The position numbers and the translations under genes were made by a program. From Burkholderiales bacterium (GTDB lineage Bacteria > Pseudomonadota > Gammaproteobacteria > Burkholderiales > SG8-39), in contig JACZJT010000017.1 in assembly GCA_014860445.1 (NCBI GenBank), positions 142,596-206,595 on the forward strand: DNA of 64,000 bases, in the 5' to 3' direction. Position 1 is the stretch's first letter. Each line of letters begins with the position of its first letter. This document shows, piece after piece, positions 51,872-59,913 of this stretch. The notes beneath the pieces were generated by a model, which worked only from the letters and a program-made list of their open reading frames with translations, was not told where the DNA came from and made no database searches.

Positions 51872-51890
51872 GGCAATCCTTACCTTACAA

Positions 51891-51905
51891 ATCGAAGATT
51901 TCGAT
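51891..51905. promoter_or_regulatory. Palindrome 1, candidate LysR operator
   Basis: ATCGAA-GAT-TTCGAT, a perfect six-base inverted repeat 20 bases upstream of the LysR start. It abuts the larger palindrome to its right. Confidence 0.45.
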
Positions 51906-51925
51906 ATTATCTACAAAATAATATC
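51903..51925. promoter_or_regulatory. Palindrome 2, candidate LysR operator
   Basis: GATATTAT-N7-ATAATATC, eight-base perfect arms with AT-rich content, contained in the LysR/DsrC-like intergenic region. The T-N11-A pattern of LysR sites is satisfied. It probably also overlaps promoter elements. Confidence 0.55.
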
Positions 51926-51993
51926 ATTTGACCGCGATTTATCTCAGCGGATAGTCTTGACCTGCGATATTTACAAGCCACAGGAGTGTCAGC

Positions 51994-52326
51994 ATGCGAG
52001 GGGAAATTCAGGCAGAACGTGACATGGAGGGTTATCTCGTAGACCCGGAGGCTTGGAACGACGAAATCGCGCACGAGTTGGCTGCGGAAGAACGTCTGGA
52101 ACTCTCGGACGGCTATTGGCCGATCCTCCACTTCATGCGCGATTATTGGCACGAAAATCAGGTGACACCGGACGTTCGCCACGTGGTCGCGTTCCTCGCA
52201 GACAATCAAGGCATGGACAAAAAGGTGGCGAAAGACCAGCTGTTCGAATTGTTCCCTTACGGATACGTGCAACAGGCTTGCAAGATTGCCGGCATGATAA
52301 AACCACGCGCCTGGAGCACGGGCTAA
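51994..52326 (+). CDS. DsrC/TusE-family protein lacking the C-terminal cysteine
   Basis: A 110-residue member of the DsrC/TusE/RspA superfamily, small sulfur-carrier proteins. The fold motifs are clear: DMEGYLVDPEAWNDEIA, LSDGYWPILHFMRDYW and FELFPYGYVQQACKIAGMIKPR. In DsrC the chain ends with two redox cysteines; TusE keeps only the last one. Here Cys96 (in QACKIAG) is kept, while the penultimate cysteine is missing and the end reads RAWSTG. That combination is not the usual DsrC, TusE or cysteine-free type as I know them. AGGAG eight bases before ATG 51994 supports the start. Probably regulated by the divergent LysR protein. Confidence 0.9.
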   Translation: MRGEIQAERDMEGYLVDPEAWNDEIAHELAAEERLELSDGYWPILHFMRDYWHENQVTPDVRHVVAFLADNQGMDKKVAKDQLFELFPYGYVQQACKIAGMIKPRAWSTG

Positions 52327-52440
52327 TGCATTTCCCGCATTAGGCAACACCAAATCGTTTGTCCGTCACCAGACTGCGCGAAGCGGCCCACGACATACTG
52401 ATGCGGTAGTGCGAAACTTCCCCGGCGTCGGCTATCGACC

Positions 52441-54051
52441 TTACCCACCAATGGTGGACAGTCCGATCAGGCGCGAAATTCGGATGACCACACCCGGCCG
52501 CTGGAATTGCCCGACACGTTCCTGAATCTGCCGGTCCGCGACGGTCATGCGTGAGCGCAAGCGCACGTATTCGGCCCACGATGTGATGATAAAACGCTCG
52601 ACGAAGCGCCCATCCTCGCCAAGATCACGGAATACCCGCCAGTTGCTTGCACCGTTGCGGCGCCGCGTGGGTTCGATCATCTGTATGGCGCTCAGGAAAG
52701 CTTCCCGGTTCTCCGGATCGATCTGATATTCGACCTGAATCAACACCGGCCCATCGTCGGGCAGAGGCTCGACCGCGATCACAAGGTCAGGCAGCTGCAG
52801 CCCCGGCGTGACATCCGCCTCGTCGCCCATCCTGACCCGTACGCGGTAGCCGAGCGCGAGCAGCACGAGCATCGCACCCGCCGACGCCGTCAGCGCGACG
52901 CGCGTGCCTTCGGCGCTGGCGAGCCAGCCCCAGAGTACGCTCCCGACAGCGAGGCTTGCCTGCATGGCGACAAGGCTCATCGCTACGGCGCGCGCGCGCA
53001 CCCAGGCCGGCGCAGTGCTCTGGGTTCCGGCCGACAGGCTGGCGAGCACGGACACCCAGGCCGCGCCCGCCGCGCACGCGCCCGCCAGCGCAATGCCGAT
53101 AGTATGCGTCGCGGCGACGAGCAGCGTGGCAAGCGCCCACAGGACCACTCCCGCACTGACCACCGTATTCAGCGACACGCGGTGCAGTTGGCGCGGTACG
53201 TACATGGCACCGATGATCGCGCCGATGCCGAAGCTCGCCGACAACAGGCCGAAGCCGCCGGCCCCGAGTCCGAGCTGATCGCGCGCGATTACCGGCAGCA
53301 GCGCCCAAAACGCGCTTGCGCAAACGCTGAAGCTCAGGTTGCGGACTATGAGCGCGCGCATCGGCGCTGAGTGCCGGGCGTAGCGCAGCCCGCTCTGGAT
53401 GCCGGACAACAGCGTTTCCGGCACGCCGGGTATGGAGCGCGGCGGGCGCTGCCAACCGCGTACGGCAACGATCATCACCACGAAAAACAATGCACTGGCA
53501 AGCAGGGCGCTGCCCGAGCCTACCCAGGCTGCCAGCGCGCCGGCGAGCGCGGGGCCGACGGCACGGGCGAGGTTGAACGCAACGGCGCCCAGCCCAAGCG
53601 CGCGCGGCAGGTCGGTGCGCGTCACCAGGTCGTTGATGCTCGCCTGTTGCGCAGGCAGGTAGAGCGTGAAGCCGGCGCCGATCAGAAAGGTGCCCGCGAG
53701 CAGGGCCATGGGTCCGAGCATCCCCAGCAGGGCAGCGACGCCGAGCGCCGCGGTCGCAACCAGCAAGATAAGCTGCGTCGCCAGAATTATCCTGCGCCGG
53801 TCGACGATGTCGGCGAGCGAGCCGGCGAGCAGACCTAGCAAAAGGGACGGCGCAGTGCTTGCAGTCTGCACCAGCGCAACCATGAGCGCCGACGTCGTCA
53901 GCGTCGCCATCAGCCATGCCGCCACGGTTGCCTGCATCGTATAGCCCAGCGCCACGGCCACCGATCCGATGTAGAAATGCCTGAACGGGACCAGCCGCAG
54001 AGGCGAAGTCTCGAACATTCGTGTGAACAGTCGTGTGGCGCGATTAGTCAA
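52441..54051 (-). CDS. MFS transporter (EntS/MFS_3 type) with C-terminal alpha/beta-barrel domain
   Basis: A 536-residue protein. Residues 1-410 are a twelve-helix MFS transporter of the enterobactin-exporter type (PFRHFYIGSVAVALGYTMQA at the start). After the last helix a 100-residue soluble domain follows (VLIQVEYQIDPENREAFLSAI to FIITSWAEYVRLRSRMT), which looks like an antibiotic-biosynthesis-monooxygenase-like barrel. Efflux of an unknown compound is likely. It follows the dapA-like gene on the same strand after 124 bases. Confidence 0.88.
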   Translation of the reverse strand: MTNRATRLFTRMFETSPLRLVPFRHFYIGSVAVALGYTMQATVAAWLMATLTTSALMVALVQTASTAPSLLLGLLAGSLADIVDRRRIILATQLILLVATAALGVAALLGMLGPMALLAGTFLIGAGFTLYLPAQQASINDLVTRTDLPRALGLGAVAFNLARAVGPALAGALAAWVGSGSALLASALFFVVMIVAVRGWQRPPRSIPGVPETLLSGIQSGLRYARHSAPMRALIVRNLSFSVCASAFWALLPVIARDQLGLGAGGFGLLSASFGIGAIIGAMYVPRQLHRVSLNTVVSAGVVLWALATLLVAATHTIGIALAGACAAGAAWVSVLASLSAGTQSTAPAWVRARAVAMSLVAMQASLAVGSVLWGWLASAEGTRVALTASAGAMLVLLALGYRVRVRMGDEADVTPGLQLPDLVIAVEPLPDDGPVLIQVEYQIDPENREAFLSAIQMIEPTRRRNGASNWRVFRDLGEDGRFVERFIITSWAEYVRLRSRMTVADRQIQERVGQFQRPGVVIRISRLIGLSTIGG

Positions 54052-54113
54052 GGAATCGGCAAATCAGTTTGAAGCGCTACGGCAACCCATTCGATATTTT
54101 GGCGGCTCGTGCG

Positions 54114-54151
54114 GAGCATCTGCTCTTAAACCGAATAAAAGCAGATTGCTC
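54114..54151. promoter_or_regulatory. Hairpin between dapA-like and MFS genes
   Basis: GAGCATCTGCT pairs with AGCAGATTGCTC (one bulged T) across 15 bases. No T-tract follows on either strand. It could be an attenuator or protein site between the two minus-strand genes. Confidence 0.3.
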
Positions 54152-54175
54152 GCACTTCGCCTCCGGAATGGCGGG

Positions 54176-55066
54176 TCAAGCGGGTTGCTGCAACTGTGCC
54201 AACGCCCGCTTGATATCGTCCACCGCCTCCGGTTTTAGCGCCTGCTGCGGTGCAATCGCGTCGCCCACATCGAAGCCCTGCAGTTGCAGCGCAGTCTTGA
54301 TGCAGGCCGCGAGCGCGTATCGGGTGAACACTTCGTTGATCGCCCATTGCCGGCGCTGCTCTGCCATCGCGTCCTCCCATTTGCCCGCTCTGGACAACTC
54401 GTACAGGCGCACGCATTCGCGCGGCATCACACATCCCGGGCCTGCCATCCAGCCCACGCCGCCCAGTTTCAACACCAGCAGCGGTATGTGCGCGGAAGCG
54501 CTGAACACCTTGATCCGCTCGCCCATGCGATTGAGCATGGTGAGGATGCGCCCGGTATTTCCCGACGCGTCCTTGACGTACTCGATATTGGGAATATGAG
54601 ACAAGGCGTCGAGTACATCCATGGGAATATCGCCGCCAAGCAGGCCGGGGTTGGTGTACAGCGTCATCGAGCTTTGCGGCAATGCGCGCGCGATGGCGCT
54701 GAAATAGTCCTCGATGCCGCGCGGCGGCACCGGAAACATCTGCTGCAGGATCAGAATCATGCCGTCCGCCCCCAGGCTCGCGTGCGCCTCGGCCTGGCGG
54801 ATCGCGTCGCTGGTGGCGAACGCCGCCACACCTGCGAGCACAGGTACGCGGCCGGCGGCGGCGTCAACGACGATGCGCACGATCTCCTTGCGCTGCTCGA
54901 AGGAGAGATAGGCGAACTCGCCGGTGCTGCCCAGCGGCGAAAGGCCGTGCACGCCGCTGCTGATCAGATGTTCGACCAGGTCGCGCAGCACGCGCTCGCG
55001 CACGCGTCCGGTGGATTCGTCGATCGGTGATACCAGGTAGGGAAAAATTCCGTGAAAATCGCTCAT
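54176..55066 (-). CDS. DapA-family aldolase/lyase
   Basis: A 296-residue N-acetylneuraminate lyase/dihydrodipicolinate synthase superfamily member. Seen: GSTGEFAYLS (pyruvate carboxylate site), LYTNPGLLG with the catalytic Tyr, and IEYVKDASGN with the Schiff-base Lys. The GSTGEF motif (rather than GTTGE) and the isolated locus suggest a catabolic aldolase or lyase rather than lysine synthesis. ATG at 55066 chosen. Confidence 0.88.
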   Translation of the reverse strand: MSDFHGIFPYLVSPIDESTGRVRERVLRDLVEHLISSGVHGLSPLGSTGEFAYLSFEQRKEIVRIVVDAAAGRVPVLAGVAAFATSDAIRQAEAHASLGADGMILILQQMFPVPPRGIEDYFSAIARALPQSSMTLYTNPGLLGGDIPMDVLDALSHIPNIEYVKDASGNTGRILTMLNRMGERIKVFSASAHIPLLVLKLGGVGWMAGPGCVMPRECVRLYELSRAGKWEDAMAEQRRQWAINEVFTRYALAACIKTALQLQGFDVGDAIAPQQALKPEAVDDIKRALAQLQQPA

Positions 55067-55153
55067 CGCTTCGGGTAATCCGATCGTGCAGGCAGAACAA
55101 TGGCAATCATAGCGCGCTTTATGCAGCGCGTTGTACTGCATAAACACTTGCAA

Positions 55154-55173
55154 GTTGCGTCCGACAACGCAAC
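55154..55173. promoter_or_regulatory. Palindrome upstream of the SET-domain gene
   Basis: GTTGCGT-N6-ACGCAAC, perfect seven-base arms, in the region between the divergent dapA-like and SET-domain genes. Candidate operator; the binding protein is unknown. Confidence 0.3.
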
Positions 55174-55205
55174 AATGCGCACTTTGCGCGAAAGAGCCTC
55201 ATACC

Positions 55206-55733
55206 ATGACGAGCGGCAAACCGAAGAAAAAGAGAGCGCGCATCGCGGTGCGCAGTTCCGGCATCCACGGGCGCGGCGTATTCGCCCAGCGCCTGTTACG
55301 CGAGGACGAAACGGTGTGCGAATACAAGGGCGAGATAATCAGCGAAACTGAAGTCGCACGCCGCTACCCGGAGAACATGGACGGACTCAACCACACCTTC
55401 ATATTCGGCGTCGCGCACAACCACAATATCGACGGCGGTTCCAAGGGAAATATTGCGCGCTGGATCAACCACTCCTGCGACCCGAATTGCGATACCTACG
55501 AGAAGGACAGGCGCATGTTCGTGCGCGCCGCGCGCGACATCCGGCCTGGCGAAGAGCTTTCCTACGACTACTGCATCGAAGCCGGAGAGCGGCTCACCAA
55601 GGCGGTGAAAGCGCGCTGGCCCTGCTGGTGCGGGGCGAAGAAATGCCGTGGAACCGTGCTGGTCCCGACGCCAAAGCCGAAGAAGACGACGAAGAAAAAG
55701 GCGAGGAAGAAAGCCAAACCCAAAGCAGCATAA
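55206..55733 (+). CDS. SET-domain protein lysine methyltransferase
   Basis: A 175-residue bacterial SET-domain protein. Seen: SSGIHGRGVFAQRLL (SET-N), the SAM and pseudoknot motifs ARWINHSCDPNCDTY and GEELSYDYC, a post-SET cysteine group CWCGAKKCRG, and a tail of about 25 residues that is nearly all Lys, Pro and Ala, like a histone H1 or H1-like tail. It should methylate lysine in proteins; whether the target is a DNA-binding protein, or its own tail, is unknown. Confidence 0.92.
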   Translation: MTSGKPKKKRARIAVRSSGIHGRGVFAQRLLREDETVCEYKGEIISETEVARRYPENMDGLNHTFIFGVAHNHNIDGGSKGNIARWINHSCDPNCDTYEKDRRMFVRAARDIRPGEELSYDYCIEAGERLTKAVKARWPCWCGAKKCRGTVLVPTPKPKKTTKKKARKKAKPKAA

Positions 55734-55745
55734 GCCTGCGGCGGT

Positions 55746-56360
55746 CTACGCCTTCCTGTACAACCATGGTCGAAGCATGCGGTCGCGCTCCTGGTATTTG
55801 TCGATTTCGGCCGAGTAGGCGAGAGTCAGGCTGATGGCGTCCAGGCCCTTGAGCAGGGTTTCGCGCTGTCCGGGCTCGATGTCGAAAGCCAACAGCCGGC
55901 CGGATGCGGTGCGCACCTGCTGCGCGGCCAAGTCCACGGAAATTTCCCCGCCGACATTTTTCGCCTCGGCAGCGAGCGACTCTACTTGCTCAGCAGCGAG
56001 ACGCAGGGGCAGCATGCCGTTTTGGATGCAGTTGTTGTAAAAAATATCGCCGAATGACGGTGCGATAACGCAGCGCACGCCCAGGTCCCACAAAGCCCAC
56101 ACCGCCCCCTCCCGCGAACTGCCGCAGCCGAAATTCTCCGCCGCCAGCAGGATCCTGGCACCGCGCCAAGGCGGCTGATTGAGCAAAAACTGCGGATTTT
56201 CGCGGTCGTCGGACAGATAGCGCAGCGATTCGAATGCCCACGCGCCCAGCTCGCCCCGGTCCAGGCGGTACAGGCGCTCGATGCGAATGATCAGGTCGGT
56301 GTCCACGTTCGCCAGCATCAGCGGCGCGGCGACGCTGTTGAGTACGGTAAACTTCTCCAT
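55746..56360 (-). CDS. leuD: Isopropylmalate-dehydratase-like small subunit
   Basis: A 204-residue LeuD-type swivel domain: opening MEKFTVLNSVAAPLMLANVDTD, FGCGSSREGAVWAL and FYNNCIQNGMLPLRL are typical. The specificity loop after the first strand reads IIRIERLYRLDRGELG instead of the IIPKQFLK form of biosynthetic LeuD, so the substrate may differ from isopropylmalate. One base separates its start from the leuC stop. No leuA or leuB nearby. Confidence 0.85.
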   Translation of the reverse strand: MEKFTVLNSVAAPLMLANVDTDLIIRIERLYRLDRGELGAWAFESLRYLSDDRENPQFLLNQPPWRGARILLAAENFGCGSSREGAVWALWDLGVRCVIAPSFGDIFYNNCIQNGMLPLRLAAEQVESLAAEAKNVGGEISVDLAAQQVRTASGRLLAFDIEPGQRETLLKGLDAISLTLAYSAEIDKYQERDRMLRPWLYRKA

Positions 56361-56361
56361 G

Positions 56362-57768
56362 CTAAAACTCCCGCGCGTCGGCGATTTCGCCGGCCAGCGC
56401 GGCCGCCGCGGCCATCACCGGACTGGCCAGATGGGTGCGCGCCTGCGGTCCCTGGCGGCCGACAAAATTTCGATTGGAGGTCGAAACGCAGCGCTCGCCC
56501 GGTGCGATCAATTCGCCGTTCGCGCCTACGCACAGCGCGCACCCCGGCTCGCGCCACTCGAAACCGGCGTCGAGGAAGATGCGGTCCAATCCTTCGGCCT
56601 CCGCCTCGCGCTTGACGCTCTGAGAACCCGGCACCACCCATGCGCGCACGTGCGGCGCCACACGCCGCCCGGCACGCTGCACCAGCATGGCGGCACGGCG
56701 CAGATCGACCAGGCGGCTGTTGGTACAGGAACCGATGAACACCCGGTCGATGCGCGTGCCGGCGATCGCCTGCCCTGGGACCAGGCCCATGTATTCGAGC
56801 GCCTTGTGCATCGCGGCGCGTCGCGCTATATCGTTTGTGGCGGACGGATCGGGCACGCGCGCGCTTACCGCGATCGTGTCCTGCGGGCTGGTGCCCCAGG
56901 TGATTTGCGGTTCGACCTTGCAAGCGTCGACCTCGATTTCGCGATCGAAGCGCGCGCCCGCGTCGCTGCGTAATGCGCGCCAGGCTGTCGTTGCCGCATC
57001 CCAGTCGCGTTCCCGGGGCGCATGGGGCCGCCCCTTCAACCAGTCGCAGGTTCGCGCATCCGGCGCCACCATGCCGATTTTCGCGCCCCACTCTATCGAC
57101 AGATTGCACAGCGTCATGCGCCCTTCCATGTCGAGCTCGCTTATTGCCTCCCCCGCATATTCGACGGCATAGCCGGTGCCGGCGGCCGCGCCCTCGCGTC
57201 CGATCAGATACAGAATCAGATCCTTGGCTTCGACTCCGGGCGCAAGCCGGCCGCTGAAATGTACGCGCAGGCGCCGCGGCCGTTTCTGCACGATGGTCTG
57301 CGTCGCAAGCACGTGCACCAGTTCGGAAGAGCCGATGCCCCAGGCGAGCGCGCCGAGCGCGCCGTGGGTGCTGGTATGGCTGTCACCGCAGACGATCAGC
57401 AATCCGGGCTGGGTAAGCCCGAGCTCCGGGCCGATCACATGCACGATGCCCTGTTCTGCGTCATTGACGTCGAACAAGCGTATGCCCCATTTATCGCAGC
57501 TCGAGCGCAGCCCGTTGATCTGCAGATTGCTCCACTCGGCATTGCCGCCGCTGCGTCCCGGCGCGGACGATACAAGATGGTCGGGCACCGCGTAGGCGCG
57601 TTCCGGATTCCTCACTTGAAGTCCGCGCCGTTGCAGTTCGCGCAGCGCGCGGTAACCCGAAAGATCATGCAGCAGTTGCCGGTCTACATGCAGCAGCGCC
57701 ACATCATCGCCGAGATCGGCAACGACATGCGCGTCCCAAAGTTTGTCGAACAGGGTTCTCGCTGCCAT
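56362..57768 (-). CDS. leuC: Isopropylmalate-dehydratase-like large subunit
   Basis: A 468-residue aconitase-family large subunit with the [4Fe-4S] cysteines in IGSCTNS and the GCALC motif, plus CGDSHTSTHGALGALAWGIG and CVSTSNRNFVGRQG. The usual family stretch G-C-S-M-C-L-A-M-N is here GCALCVGAN, another divergence from canonical LeuC. ATG 57768 fits the family start (MAARTLFDKLWDAHVV); an ATG at 57777 is possible. Divergent from the queuosine-precursor transporter gene. Confidence 0.87.
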   Translation of the reverse strand: MAARTLFDKLWDAHVVADLGDDVALLHVDRQLLHDLSGYRALRELQRRGLQVRNPERAYAVPDHLVSSAPGRSGGNAEWSNLQINGLRSSCDKWGIRLFDVNDAEQGIVHVIGPELGLTQPGLLIVCGDSHTSTHGALGALAWGIGSSELVHVLATQTIVQKRPRRLRVHFSGRLAPGVEAKDLILYLIGREGAAAGTGYAVEYAGEAISELDMEGRMTLCNLSIEWGAKIGMVAPDARTCDWLKGRPHAPRERDWDAATTAWRALRSDAGARFDREIEVDACKVEPQITWGTSPQDTIAVSARVPDPSATNDIARRAAMHKALEYMGLVPGQAIAGTRIDRVFIGSCTNSRLVDLRRAAMLVQRAGRRVAPHVRAWVVPGSQSVKREAEAEGLDRIFLDAGFEWREPGCALCVGANGELIAPGERCVSTSNRNFVGRQGPQARTHLASPVMAAAAALAGEIADAREF

Positions 57769-57889
57769 GGAATGCATGGTACCTGCGTCCGGCACCCGCC
57801 TCAATCGAGGGTCGCAGGTGTTGCCGCCGGCGATTTGACCGCCACCGCCGGTGCAAGGTCTAATGGCGTACCGCCTGACGAGAGTGCTC

Positions 57890-58606
57890 ATGAAACACGC
57901 TGATCCGCAGACGCGCCAGTACCGCTACTACGAGCTGGTCATGGCCGCGTTCGTCACGGTGCTCATCTGCTCCAACCTGATCGGCCCGGCAAAAATCGCG
58001 CAAATCGACCTGCCCTATTTCGGTGCAGTCAGTTTCGGAGCGGGCGTGCTGTTCTTCCCCATTTCCTATGTTTTTGGCGACATCCTCACCGAGGTCTACG
58101 GCTACGCACGCGCGCGCAAGGTCATCTGGGCCGGCTTCGCCGGCCTCGCCTTTGCGTCCTTCATGGCGGCGGTGGTGGTAGCCCTGCCGCCCGCACCGTT
58201 CTGGAACAACCAGGCGGCCTATGAGATTGCCTTCGGTTCGACCTGGCGCATTGTCCTCGCCTCGATGGTCGCCTACTTTTGCGGCGAATTCGTCAACTCC
58301 TACGTGCTGGCGAAGATGAAAATCCTGACCGCCGGCAAATGGCTCTGGACCCGTACCATCGGCTCCACCATTTTCGGCGAGGCGGTGGACTCGTCGCTGT
58401 TCTATCCCCTCGCCTTCTACGGCAGCGGCATCATCCCCAATGACAAACTGCCGCTGGTGATGCTGTCGCAGTTCGTGATCAAGGTCGGTGTCGAAGTCGT
58501 CTTCACGCCGCTCACCTACAAAATTGTCAGCGCGCTCAAACGGGCCGAACGCGAGGATTACTACGACCGCGGTACCGACTTCACACCGTTTTCGCTCAAA
58601 ACCTGA
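57890..58606 (+). CDS. yhhQ: Queuosine-precursor transporter (YhhQ/VUT family)
   Basis: A 238-residue membrane protein of the VUT_1/YhhQ family, which imports 7-cyano- or 7-deazaguanine precursors of queuosine. Seen: YYELVMAAFVTVLICSNLIGPA, the motif FFPISYVFGDILTEVYGYARARKVIW, STIFGEAVDSSLFYPLAF and VIKVGVEVVFTPLTY. Start uncertain between 57890 and 57863. It stands alone, divergent from leuC. Confidence 0.92.
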   Translation: MKHADPQTRQYRYYELVMAAFVTVLICSNLIGPAKIAQIDLPYFGAVSFGAGVLFFPISYVFGDILTEVYGYARARKVIWAGFAGLAFASFMAAVVVALPPAPFWNNQAAYEIAFGSTWRIVLASMVAYFCGEFVNSYVLAKMKILTAGKWLWTRTIGSTIFGEAVDSSLFYPLAFYGSGIIPNDKLPLVMLSQFVIKVGVEVVFTPLTYKIVSALKRAEREDYYDRGTDFTPFSLKT

Positions 58607-58744
58607 TTACTTGTTTCCTTACCCACTTGAGCGGTAAGGTATTCCAAAGCGATGCGGAGATTGTAAAATTTTGTGACAAACTGACGAAAACCGGTCCGGA
58701 TTTTCGCAATACTGGATAATGGCTACGCGCCAAATTAAGCACAA

Positions 58745-58774
58745 ATCGATTTACCAGTTATCGATTTACCAGTT
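58745..58774. repeat. Tandem 15-base direct repeat
   Basis: ATCGATTTACCAGTT is repeated exactly twice head to tail, 37 bases upstream of the HD-domain gene. It may be a slippage product or a tandem binding site in the promoter. Confidence 0.6.
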
Positions 58775-58810
58775 TGACTGACCAAGCAATAAGCATATTC
58801 GGAGACATGA

Positions 58811-59740
58811 ATGGATTTTCGGGGCAATGATTTCGACGTCACCGCGCAGTTCAACACGACCGATCCGCAGGTGGTCAACGACGAAGTCGATCGCATCTAC
58901 CTCGAACTCTACCCCACTGCACCGACCAAGCTGCTCGATCATGCGTTCCGCGACCTGACACGGCTCTACCGCGGCGAATACCCCGGATTTCATCCCTGCG
59001 ACACGGCCTACCACGATGTCCAGCACGTGCTGGATGTGACGCTGGCCATGGCGCGCCTGATCGACGGCTATGAGCGCTCGCAGATCGGCACCCGGCGCTT
59101 CGGCGATACGCTGTTCCGCCTGGGCGTGATCACGGCCTTGTTCCACGACATGGGCTATGTGCGCGAACTCGACGACCATGAACACAAAAATGGCGCCGAG
59201 TTCACCCTTACCCACGTCTCGCGCGGATCGGTATTTCTCAAAGACTACCTGCCGAAAATCGGCATGCCGGAAATGGCCGACATTGCCGCCGAATTGATTC
59301 ACTTCACCGGCTACGAGACCCCGGTGGGAAACATCAAAGTGCCCTCACCGATCTACCGGCTGCTGGGCAGCATGCTCGGTTCCGCCGACATCATCGCGCA
59401 GATGTCAGACCGCTGCTACCTGGAGAAATGCCGCGACCGCCTGTATCCGGAGTTTGTCGCCGGCGGCCTCGCGACCAAGCGCACCAGCGAAGGCAAGGAG
59501 CAGGTGGTGTTCGCGTCGGGCGAGGACCTGGTCCTCAAGACGCCGCAGTTTTTCAAAGGCGCCAGCAAGCGGCTGGATCTCGAATTGGGTGGTTGCTACT
59601 CCTACGCGCAGCAGCACTTCGGCGGGCAGAATCTGTACCTGGAGGAAGTGAACAAGAACATCCAGTTTGCACAGGGAATCGCCCAGGAATCCGACCAGTC
59701 GATACTGAAACGCGTCCCGCCCGAGACGCTCAAGTCCTGA
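58811..59740 (+). CDS. HD-domain phosphohydrolase-like protein
   Basis: A 309-residue protein with a metal-dependent HD domain: CDTAYHDVQHVLDVT (first His), ALFHDMGY (the HD pair) and a later histidine in ELIHFTGYE with the Asp in GSADIIAQM. The arrangement is closer to cyclic-nucleotide phosphodiesterase-like HD proteins than to dGTPases. Substrate unknown. GGAGA precedes ATG 58811. A MITE-like element begins right at its stop codon. Confidence 0.88.
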   Translation: MDFRGNDFDVTAQFNTTDPQVVNDEVDRIYLELYPTAPTKLLDHAFRDLTRLYRGEYPGFHPCDTAYHDVQHVLDVTLAMARLIDGYERSQIGTRRFGDTLFRLGVITALFHDMGYVRELDDHEHKNGAEFTLTHVSRGSVFLKDYLPKIGMPEMADIAAELIHFTGYETPVGNIKVPSPIYRLLGSMLGSADIIAQMSDRCYLEKCRDRLYPEFVAGGLATKRTSEGKEQVVFASGEDLVLKTPQFFKGASKRLDLELGGCYSYAQQHFGGQNLYLEEVNKNIQFAQGIAQESDQSILKRVPPETLKS

Positions 59741-59821
59741 CAGGCTGTTGAAAAATGTTTCCTTAACACGAAAGTGCGCTTCAGCGTGACGCTCTTCCAG
59801 CGGGAAGCATTTTTCAATAGA
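59741..59821. mobile_element. MITE-like inverted-repeat element
   Basis: An 81-base segment with near-perfect terminal inverted repeats TTGAAAAATGTTTCC (59748-59762) and GGAAGCATTTTTCAA (59803-59817), 14 of 15 matching. It is flanked by direct repeats CCTGA (59736-59740 and 59822-59826), the first of which contains the stop codon of the HD gene. It has no coding capacity. Probably a non-autonomous transposon remnant; the parent element is not in the window. Confidence 0.5.
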
Positions 59822-59864
59822 CCTGAATGGGGGATTTACGCCCCGAAGGAAGTCCCCTTGGGGG

Positions 59865-59888
59865 AAAAGGGGGCGTCGCCCCCTTTTT
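59865..59888. terminator. Bidirectional intrinsic terminator
   Basis: AAAAGGGGGCG pairs with CGCCCCCTTTT around a single T, followed by a T-run on the plus strand and, read the other way, also T-rich. It lies between the convergent HD-domain and rpoS genes and can end both transcripts. Confidence 0.8.
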
Positions 59889-59913
59889 CAATATTCTGCT
59901 AACGCTGACCGCG

